From NCBI GenBank assembly GCA_013146195.2, contig CM028382.1:61483596-61547595 (forward strand): DNA of 64,000 nucleotides, written 5' to 3'. The notes beneath the pieces are model-generated. The model was not told the origin of the DNA, did not search any database, and was given only the letters and a program-made list of their open reading frames with translations. This DNA is from Codonopsis lanceolata (lineage: Eukaryota > Streptophyta > Magnoliopsida > Asterales > Campanulaceae). The stretch's first letter is position 1. Each line of letters opens with the position of its first letter. Below are positions 55,325 to 64,000 of this stretch, piece after piece. Both the position numbers and the translations under genes were made by a program.

Positions 55325-58300
55325 TTACTTCTTGTGGAAGGCCACTAGGCAGAAGAAAGCTATAATGCGACTGATTAGACCGGTAAGGACCAAATATGCT
55401 AAGCAAGGAATCCAATGTTGAAGCTTATATCCATGAAGGTTTAGTGCACCACATCTTGTAATCAGCCACACCCCATAATACCTGAATGTTCAAAAGCAGT
55501 GTTGATATCAAACAATCAGCATTCGTTGAAGTGTATTGTCAAATTTAGCAAATTACAAGCCAACGTTTGCAGAGAAAATTTCATGCAGTTTAGGGTCTCT
55601 TGATAAGAAATCTCCACAGGGGTTGCTTCTCTTAGCATACATGTCAGACACTAAACTGTATAAACTTCTAACTATGTCTTTTTGTCCGACTTATAGAGTT
55701 GTATACTTTTAAATGAACTGATGTACTACGGCAGAAAGAGGCTTCACATGATAAGGCCTAATACGGCAGTCAACGACACTCCATTTTCAGTAACAATATG
55801 CCAAGCTATTGCTCCCTCCGGACCTATATATAAGCAAAAAATTTCAAATTTTGGTGGACTTAAATATAAGCAAAAATCATCATATTAAACTCTACTCACA
55901 ACTTCCAAGAAGTATGGTACCAAAAATACCCCTTGTTAATTCTTTTATTTTTCAAGATGTGTGCACATTCCCTATACACAAAGAGCCACTAATTATAAAA
56001 GAAGTTATAATGAATTGATGACAATGAGTTAATATTGCATTAATTGTCATCAGTTTTGAGTGGGATACTTAAGGGTATTTTAGTAAATATACTTTTGTTT
56101 TATATAAAATCAAGACAATTTAACTAATTTAACTTACTTTCTTAATCTGTGTAAAATCGGTTAGTTTTGCTTATATATAGGTCCAGAGGGAGTATAATGT
56201 AGGATCAGGAAAAAGATGTTGTCTCTAGCTATAGCTTCATCGCATTGGCGCAGGTGTAACAAGCTACTGTATACTCTCTTCATTCCACTCAAAATATCCA
56301 TATTTGAAGGAAACATATTAAGGAAGAAAATAAATCCCCTTAATTTTAAAAATTGTACTCGTACTCCCTCCGATATCAAATAATCATCCTCACTTCCTTT
56401 TTTGTCTAATTTCAAATAATTGTCCTCTTTCAAAACTTTCTTTTTTTCCTTTTCAAGAAAATACTTTTACCACTTTACACTTACTTTTTTACATACTTTA
56501 ATTATGGTCACATGCTCAAGAGCATTAAAAAAAACCGTACATTACATCAATATTTATAATTTAGACAATTACTTTTTCTTAAACGGTATGCCGGGTCAAT
56601 GAGGACAATTATTTGAAATCGGAGGGAGTAATAGTTTTTCTAATTGTAAGTGTAAAAAAAAGTGTAATGAAGCAAGGATAATGGAAACCCTGGAAAACAA
56701 TGCTCAATTTTTGAAACAAGACAATTTTTGAAAGGACTTTGGATACATTAGAATTCGTTCTTGGGTTGAAGTGACTCAATCCAAGAAGGCGATATTTCTA
56801 TCACAAAGGAAGTATGTTCTAGAGTTACAAGCAGGAAGCTTAATGGCTCAGAGTAAAACAGTTTGAAACACACATGGATCCGAATGAAAAGCTTGTAGCT
56901 GGTGATTGGGAGATGTATGGAGATCTAGAGAGATACAAAGAGTGGTTGGCAGATTCAACTATCTGTAGTGAATCGTCCGGATATTGCTATCGCTATGAGT
57001 GTGGCAAGTCCACTCATGTCAGCTCCTAGTAGGGGTATCTTGGCATCTGCAGATGGAGGCCTTTCCTAATGTTAATTGGACTAGATCACCGAATGATAGG
57101 AAACCGACTACAAGTTATTGTGATTTATAGGTGGATATCAAGTTTCTTGTCTAAGTAAGAAACAATGTGTCGTAGTCGGGTCAAGGGCAGAATCTGATTA
57201 TCCAATCCAATTTTCCACGAACGAACTAAGCAAATGAAGTTGATTGACACTTTGTGTGAGAGAAGATAGGATGGAAGTAGTTTCTACTTTGTATCTGTGC
57301 CATGAGAGAGAGTTGTTCTAGCCGCATGACACTGTTACTCAAACCTCACCAGAGGCACCGTTGTTCTAGCCGCACGGCATTGTTGCTCAAGCCTCACCAG
57401 AGGTACCATAGTTCTAGCCGAATGACACTATCTAAATACTTTTTACCCTGTCAAGGCATTAATAATAAGATAGGGTTAAGGTAAAGTCAATGTCCCCTCC
57501 AACCTTAAAAAAAAAAAACAAAGAGTTAGTTGTTTTGTTTACCAAGAGTCTTACTTGAGTAAGGTGGACTATATAACTAGCAAGTCGGGCATGATAACCA
57601 TCTATCCTCTAGCTTGACAGGGAGTGTTAGATGTAGTAATTTAAGGGCCAAGTGTATTGAGCCGTAAATTGTGCAAAATGATATAAATTTATGTGTTGAC
57701 CTGAATCATGTACAATACAGTTTTACCTCTCTTTCTCTCTCTCACCTATGTAATAGCTGTGTAATTACAGATATAATGTGAAACATCTTGTGCAGCATAA
57801 TTATTCTTCAATAAATGGGAGAGCTAACAAGTGCTGCCGTTGATGTGATAGAAAAAACTTTTGTTTGCATACCTTAAATATAATGTCAGCCTCATGAGGC
57901 ATGGTAAGAGTGTATGTAGGGTCATTTGTGGCATGCATTTCAGAAGACGGCAATATACAAAATAAACAGTTAAGTACATATTATACCAAACCTTTCGGCA
58001 TTTGCTATCACGAATGCTTCCAAAGCCCACTTGGGGTAGCACACGTCTTCTAATTTTCGCAAGAATCCTCCTTCACCTTCCTGCCTTGCAATGAGCGTCA
58101 AAACAACTGGAAGCAGGACAGACCACTGCAGGAATCAAGAAGCTTCTGACCATAAAAATTCACTTCAAGATAATGATTTCAAGAAATGCTTCTTGTAAAC
58201 TAAGTTCAAAACACTCACCAGTTGGGCAGAACCAGCTTCAAGGTAAATGGCAAGTGCGTAAGCTATACCAGTCACACAATACACCAGGCAAAGCAAAACA

Positions 58301-59664
58301 ACATAATTATCTAAAAATGTAGATCTGGGGTTGTTGAAAAAATAGAACATGAACAGATAAACAGCAGGCTTTATGATTGTGTTGAAGTGGTCAATTGTAT
58401 CTTTTGCAAGAAAGTAAGCCAAGCTGCTCATGCCAGAAGCACTCTCTCTCCAGTAGTGCAGCTTATCCAGAGAAAAAGACCTCAAAGCCGCAATCTTGCC
58501 AAGGAGAGCTGAAAGTCAGCATTTGGGAAGGTCAGGGAGAACACATGAGTAGGGCATCTAGAGAGACACATGAATGAAAGAAAATTATGTATAATCCGTA
58601 ACCATTCCTAAAGAAAAGCAATAAACCTTTACCATCCCAGATATTTCATCAGGTATATTTATTTACTATCACATAATATATTTTGACGCTTTGCTATCTA
58701 TACAATTACCATTATCAAAAAAACAAAAAAAAATTGAAAGCATTAAACACAAGAGGAACACAGCTTATCTAGTGATATTACTTCATATAATATCAATTTC
58801 ACAGAGAATCTTTGGAGAAGAGCTGAAGGACAGTAGGACACTCATTACAAATTCCCCCTTGTGTATTCAATAGAGAGAGAGTTTTGGACCTAACAAATTG
58901 TAATTTTCTCATTGTTCTTTGATGAACTGCAATCATCCAAGTTGACCGCCTCAATTTTTTGGGGAACTGCAACAGCCCAAGTTATACCAAAAGGTAATAC
59001 CATTATTAAAATTCCCCCAAGTAGTGGTCAAGAATTGGATGTCGATGAGTGGGAGTAACTTTTAAGCAAAGCGCCAAAATGTATGGATGTAACTTTTAAG
59101 TAATGATATTAATTTTCTGAGGTGAAAGGGTTTGGTGGGCTTGTTCAAGAAATGGTTGTCAACAAAAGAAATAATTATGGATCTATCATGAGTCACTTTC
59201 AAGAAAGAATCTTTGGTTGCAAGGATTTCTATTCTTATTTAATACTTGGCAATATAAAAGAAGTTAGGTTTTCAAATGTGGTAAATTCAAATTTTGATGT
59301 CCCTTTCATTTTTGGTTTTCTCTTTCCTTTCGTCATTAATATCTTGACCCCAGGACCAAAAATCACGGGTCCATCAATACGCACGCAAGCGCGCACACAC
59401 ACTCACACACCTAGGTCGAGTATCATTCAGATAATGTCATAAGCACATAGCCCTGCAAGCCAAATCATGTTTTTTGAAGTATGACAGATGAAAGAAAAAA
59501 AGGTCTTAAACTTACAAACTGCAATAATGGTGTAAGTATATCCGGTTGCCCCAAAGGTTTCATCGCTCACTTTTGAAAGTGTTCCCAAGCAGATTCCAGC
59601 TATCAACAAAAGCAGATAATCTACCGCTTGTATCCTAGCTTCTCGTAATCGCTGCTTGCCAACC
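55325..59664 (-). CDS. ABCG24/ABCG28-like ABC transporter, last four exons
   Basis: Exports a lipid-like or other substrate across a membrane; substrate unknown. Exons on the minus strand: 59516-59664, 58219-58508, 57992-58125 and 55325-55481 (stop at 55325-55327). All three introns are GT-AG and the reading phase agrees at each join, for example GCC GAA AG joined to G TAT TAT. The 730 bases encode the ABC2-type membrane domain: VGKQRLREARIQAVDYLLLL, LGTLSKVSDETFGATGYTYT, KLHYWRESASGMSSLAYFLA, KDTIDHFNTIIKP, MFYFFNNPRS, CYPKWALEAFVIANAERYYG and VWLITRCGAL, ending in CLVAFHKK. At least five membrane helices are visible. The nucleotide-binding domain lies upstream, beyond the LINE. The last intron (2.5 kb) is swollen by TEs but no exon is hit, so the gene looks functional. 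Subgroup assignment is from recall of conserved blocks. Confidence 0.92.
55812..56192. mobile_element. MITE in the last ABCG intron
   Basis: CTCCCTCCGGACCTATATAT and its complement at the right end; both arms include TATAAGCAAAA. 381 bases, non-coding. Confidence 0.88.
56364..56628. mobile_element. Stowaway-like MITE in the last ABCG intron
   Basis: CTCCCTCCGATATCAAATAA ... TTGAAATCGGAGGGAG flanked by TA (56362-56363, 56629-56630). Confidence 0.9.
56690..57829 (+). mobile_element. Truncated Ty1/copia in the last ABCG intron
   Basis: Plus strand. Decayed reverse transcriptase and RNase H (about 56750-57300) with SQRKYVLEL, NRPDIAIAMSV, NDRKPTTSYC and SKKQCVVVGSRAESD in shifting frames; then a GACAGGGAG polypurine-like tract and a 205-base LTR (57625-57829) with TGTTAG...CTAACA ends. 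The 5' part is missing. Antisense to the gene. Confidence 0.8.
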
Positions 59665-59739
59665 CTGAAAGGAAATCACTTAAAACTATAGGTAAGCATC
59701 AATTTTTTTGGAAATAAACTGCAAGCTTACCAGAATGAA

Positions 59740-60025
59740 CTCCCTAAGAACTAAAGATGAAGTAGAACTTTTTCAGCCCAAAAACCATTGACTTGAATAC
59801 TCATGGCACAAGTATCAAGCTAACTGTGCGTCCAAGGACCTCGTTCACATCACTCTGGAAATTTTTGTCTGGATCTTGGTTGTATAAGATTACCAGGATT
59901 AATGACCTACGTTTGTAGCTGATACTATAGCCTCAAGTAAGCACTTCATTTTCTGTACCCCAGAACTAAAGATGAACTAGTTTTAATGCCCGAAAATTAC
60001 TGACTTGAATACTCATAGCACAGGG
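59740..60025. repeat. Imperfect direct repeat in an ABCG intron
   Basis: A unit of about 65 bases, with AGAACTAAAGATGAA and TGACTTGAATACTCAT, occurs at about 59749 and 59963. The second copy abuts the LINE tail. Confidence 0.7.
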
Positions 60026-60202
60026 TTTTTTTTTTATAGGTAAAAATATGTATAAATATGAGCGTCAAAACAGGTGACACGACCTTTGTACACCAGAAGT
60101 ATACATACTACTCAATACTAAAACTATTCACAAAATCCACAAAAGAATGACCAAGAGATTGATTTGTCGCAGAACACCACAAAAACAACGTAAAAGATAG
60201 TC

Positions 60203-60322
60203 TCTCAATTGATCCAAAGAAACCTCAATATTGTCGAAGATTCTTCTATTCCTCTCTTAGTCTCTCAATTGATCCAATGAAACCTCAATATTGTCGAAGA
60301 TTCTTCTATTCCTCTCTTTCCA
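60203..60322. repeat. 60-base tandem duplication in the LINE
   Basis: Two copies of a unit starting CTCTCAATTGATCCAA differ at very few bases, and so are recent compared with the decay of the rest of the element. Confidence 0.92.
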
Positions 60323-63300
60323 AATGGTCCACCAAACACCCGCCGGAATAGCACCCCAAAGAATATTGCTCCTGCGATTGAACCGCGACCAACTCAAAAG
60401 CATCTCCCGAATAGAGCTGGACATTACCCATGAAATCCCAAAAAGCCCCCGTACCGTATACCGTAAAGAACGAGCCATCGGACAATGCAGTAACAAGTGA
60501 TTAACACTCTCATCGTTGCTTTTGCACATGTAGCACCGGTACACATAAACCATCCCCCTTTTGCGAATGTTTTCTCTGGTAAGAATCGCCTCATGACAGG
60601 CTTCCCAAACAAAAAATGCAATGCAACTGGGAGCAATACTTCTCCATATTCCTTTCCATGCAAAGGAATACTCATCATTGCCAGACATAGCAAGAAAATA
60701 AGATTTGACAGTAAACTTTTTGCTATTCGACGCAGCCCACCTCGCCTTATCACTTCTGCTCCCGTCAATCAAATGCGAATATAGCAAAGTGAAAAAATTA
60801 CCACAAATCTCCATCTCCCAGTCTTGAAGATCCCTACGAAACAAGGGGTTTCAAACCACTCTACCATGGTCAATTTGCAGCACCGAACTAACATAGCAAT
60901 TTTTGCACACAACCAGATTGTACAAATCAAGATAGACTCTCCAAAATTCATCCTCCCCACATCACTTGTCTTTCCAAAATCTAACTTTCGAACCATTGCC
61001 GACCTCAAAAGAAACAAACCTTTCAAACTACACCCACCCTTTGCAAATACCTTTCCAAACTCTTGACTCGAAAGAACCAGTGACAATTTTAGGAAACCAA
61101 TTATGATCACCCTCTCCGTATCACCACCCTCCTCCACAACCCATGCTCCTCCTCCATGTACCGCCATAGCCATTTGCCAAGTAAAGTTGAATTGAAGTGA
61201 TTTAATTTCTTGATACCTAGACCTCTCTCCCTGATGTTCATATCGACCTTATCCCATTTAACTAAATGGAACTTATGCTCCTCCCCTTGACCCTCCCACA
61301 AGAAGTCCCTCTCCATCTTCTCCAATATGCTACGCACTGAAGTAGGAACCACAAACTGCGAAAAGAAATAAGTGGGCAGACTAGATAAAGTATTTTTTAT
61401 AAGCGTAAGTCTACCCGCTTTGGACAGCAACCGTTTCTTCCACCCCGTCAACCGTCAACCAAATCTTTCAACAACCGGATTCCACATAGCTCTACTTTTG
61501 AAAGGCGAACCAATCGGCAAACCTAGATAAGTCGAAGGTAAATGAGATACCTTGCACCCAAACACTGAAGCAAGTCGATGAATATTCTCCACCACACCCA
61601 CCAGGATGATTTCACTCTTAGCGATATTAATTTGAAGACCCGACACCATCTGGAAAAAAACTGCGCAATCTCCGCGAAGAAAATTAATTTGTCATTTGCA
61701 AAGAGCATATGAGAGATGGCAACCTCCTCACCTCTGTCCAACCCAAAACCACAAATAAATCCTCCTCTCACAACTTTATCAATAAGGCTGCTCAATGCTT
61801 CCATAATTATGATGAATAAAAATGGAGGGGATCTCCTTGCCTCAGCCCCCTCGAACTAGCAAAGAAACCAACAGGTTCACCATTAACCATTATCGAGAAC
61901 CGAGCCGAAGAGATGCAAAATTGAATCCACTTCCTCCATTTAACATCAAAGCCCATCCTTTCCATTAGAAACACCAAAAACTCCTAATTAACATGATCAT
62001 ATGCCTTCTCGATATCCAGTTTACACATCAAACTGGGACAGCCCTATTGCAGCCTTGAATCCACAACCTCATTGGCGATAAACGACGCATCTATAATTTG
62101 TCTCTCCCCCACAAATGCATGTTGTGAAACCGACATCAACTTTCCAATCACGTGACACAATCTGACTGATACCACTTTAGATAAAAATTTATAAAATCCT
62201 CCAACCAGATAGGTCTAAAATCTCCTAGATTAGTAGCATTGGCCTTCTTCGGGATGAGAGTGATAAAAGTGGCATTGAAACTCTTCTCGAAGCACATGTT
62301 GGCGTGAAAATAGTGGAACACATCCATAATATTATCTTTAAGAATCTCCCAACAAGAAGAGAAAAAGGCTATGGAGAAACCATCGGGACCCGGAGCCTTA
62401 TCCCTATTCATACTACGCAAGGCTGCCAATACCTCCTCTTCCGAGAAAGGGCGTTCTAATGAACACCTATCTTCCTCCATTAGATTCTTGAAATAAGTGC
62501 CTTCCAATTTAGGACGCCATTCCCCACTATCCGAATACAAGCTTAGAATAGAAATCCAATATACCTTCCTTAATAGCATCCCTATCTTTGAGCAGATTCT
62601 CTCCAATTGAAACTTTCCGAATCTGATTCACATTCTTATGCGCACTCACCATCTTATGGGGAAAAAAAAATTATTCTTATGCCCTTCTTTCAGCCACTGG
62701 ACCCTTGATTTTTGCCTCCAGCATACCTCCTTAAAAAGCAATAACTCAAGCTCGCTTTTCCAATTCTTCTGTGACTCTACTTCCGTCTCATCCAAACCTC
62801 CTGAACCTGCCTTCTCATCTAACAATCTGATCTCTTCCATGGCTTTCGTAATTTTGATATCTATCCTCCTAAACACGTCCTTATTCCACGCTTTCAAATC
62901 CATCTTAAGAAGTTTCGGTTTCTTAGCAAGGATAAAATCCGGGCTCCCATTTATCTCATACGAACACCATCTAGCACATATCCAGTCCAAGAATCCAGGC
63001 TCTAAAAGCCAAATGTTCTCGAATCTAAAAGGAGACTTCCCTTTCCGCATAACCCCACATTCCAGCATAAGGGGGACATGGTCCGAGACTACTCTAGTTA
63101 AACAATGCTGCGCCGTATCACTAAACACATCAGTCCAGTCTACAGAAATAAGATATCTGTTGATTCTAGAGAATTGCTGTCTATGCCCATGTCGAAACCA
63201 CGTGAAATTTCCTCCCAATAAATTCAGATCCACCAGCCCCATGTCATTAATGAACTCATTAAATTCCAACATCACTCGAGAAAAGACCTGCGCACCCGAA

Positions 63301-63766
63301 CGTTCCACAGGATGTCTGACCACATTAAAATCTCCTCCTATACACCAAGGACCTCTCCATCTCAATCTGATCGCTCTTAACTCTTCCCACAATTTCTGAC
63401 GAATGTTGTCTGCACAAGGCCCATACACCCCAGAAAAGATCCACTCCTTGTCATCCTCAATCGACTTCATCAGTACAGAAACTGAATAATCTCCCAACAC
63501 TACATCCACCTTAGAAATCACCCTTTTATCCCACATAACAAGAATGCCTCCTGCTGATCCAATAGACTGAAAACACCCAATCTGTCCAGCTGCCAAACCC
63601 TAGACTACTAACCACCCTACTATCAATCGATTGCATCTTCGTTTCTTGAAGACAGATTAAATGCGGATTCCACCTCCTTAAAGCAGCCTTAATTGTTAGT
63701 CTTTTCCCCACATTGTTTATGCCCCCACACATTCCATGAAATTATTCTTAGATGCATGATAAACTT
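60257..63766 (-). pseudogene. LINE ORF2: endonuclease, reverse transcriptase, zf-RVT; inactive
   Basis: Opening block IISWNVWG (63735), then after a shift LICLQETKM. Endonuclease motifs VYGPCADN, CIGGDFNVVRHPVERSG and VSDHVPLML show the usual catalytic residues. Reverse transcriptase: EEVLAALRSMNRDKAPGPDG, FITLIPKKANA, and the active-site block reads FANDKLIFF where FADD is expected, so one catalytic Asp is Asn. The C-terminal zf-RVT domain has CYMCKSNDESVNHLLLHC. At least six stops or shifts. A 60-base tandem duplication (60203-60322) repeats RRIFDNIEVSLDQLRD at the end. Dead copy. Confidence 0.9.
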
Positions 63767-64000
63767 AATTCTGTTTGCGATTCCTCCTCCCCTCTCCTTC
63801 AATACTACCAGACTTGTGAAACTTCAGACTGCTACACAATTGCTTCAATTATCTTTTTCCCTTTTCTCTCACAGCTGTCCTTTGCGGCCCCTTTTTTGCA
63901 TCTAAAGTTCTCCACTGTTTCTCGATATCCAAGAGCCAAGTTCATAATCTTGTCTTCAAAGCCAACGCAGGCCACCCCCAAATAACTGCCAAAACCTTTA
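63767..64000 (-). pseudogene. End of LINE ORF1 or linker
   Basis: Sequence upstream of ORF2 on the minus strand. Lys/Arg-rich short frames fit the C-terminal end of an ORF1 nucleic-acid-binding protein, but no diagnostic motif is visible. Confidence 0.3.

Larger units (their letters stand above)
60026..64000 (-). mobile_element. L1-like LINE (non-LTR retrotransposon)
   Basis: Minus strand with the 3' end at a T-run (60026-60035) that is its short poly(A) tail. Contains ORF2 (60257-63766) and the end of ORF1 upstream. It is inserted upstream of the visible ABCG exons, probably in an intron. The right side runs off the window, so target duplication and 5' end are unknown. Confidence 0.9.

Noticed and set aside
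62638..63399. 253-codon plus-strand frame
   Set aside because: Antisense of the LINE endonuclease, which has clear catalytic motifs on the minus strand.

Overview
The window looks like nuclear DNA of a flowering plant, most probably a eudicot. It is AT-rich, rich in microsatellites, and built largely of plant transposable elements: Athila-like and chromovirus-like Ty3/gypsy, Ty1/copia including a Sirevirus-like type, an L1-like LINE, MULEs, hAT and Stowaway MITEs, and Helitron-like repeats. Host genes have GT-AG introns. No prokaryotic, rRNA, tRNA or CRISPR feature was seen. The species cannot be fixed from the sequence.

Three host genes can be supported. (1) A two-exon potato inhibitor I (family I13) serine-protease inhibitor on + at 3470-3773, with a TATA box about 50 bases upstream; it encodes 70 residues with Arg at the expected P1 position. 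(2) A single-exon, 304-residue polytopic membrane protein of a plant-specific unknown family on - at 43305-44219. (3) The last four exons of an ABCG24/ABCG28-like half-size ABC transporter on - at 55325-59664. Its frame is intact across all junctions, although its introns hold two MITEs, a copia fragment and a LINE; the ATPase half lies beyond the window.

Layout. 1-2160 is a composite tandem repeat with (TCTA)n tracts. 2165-3230 holds inverted MULE fragments, followed by the inhibitor gene. 4480-5690 holds MITEs and a diverged tandem duplication. 6014-10772 is the 3' part of a minus-strand Sirevirus-like copia with an extra gene between pol and the 3' LTR; it runs into a 100-N gap. 10873-18023 is an Athila-like element with two LTRs but only gag and protease, inserted into the integrase of a minus-strand chromovirus-like gypsy (18024-24797). 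25576-43244 is a deep nest: two inverted repeat arms enclose a MULE with a PPR gene fragment, two related MULEs with exact 9-base target-site duplications, and an 11.7-kb copia (TSD GTTAC). That copia in turn holds a gypsy element (itself carrying a Stowaway, a MULE and another DNA element), a hAT MITE, and a solo LTR placed exactly inside one copy of the MITE's target-site duplication. 44485-49143 upstream of the membrane-protein gene is MITEs and two Helitron-like copies. 49440-51706 is a gypsy LTR with a tRNA-Arg-type primer site, followed directly by a solo copia LTR. 52397-54959 holds microsatellites and a DNA element. 55325-60025 is the ABCG gene, and 60026-64000 a minus-strand LINE with inactivating changes.

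Functionally this is a repeat-dominated, gene-poor interval. Its main interest is the insertion order, which can be read from target-site duplications, and the non-canonical cargo in several elements: a PPR fragment, internal satellite arrays, and the extra copia gene. Coordinates of element ends are exact where a target-site duplication is quoted and approximate otherwise.
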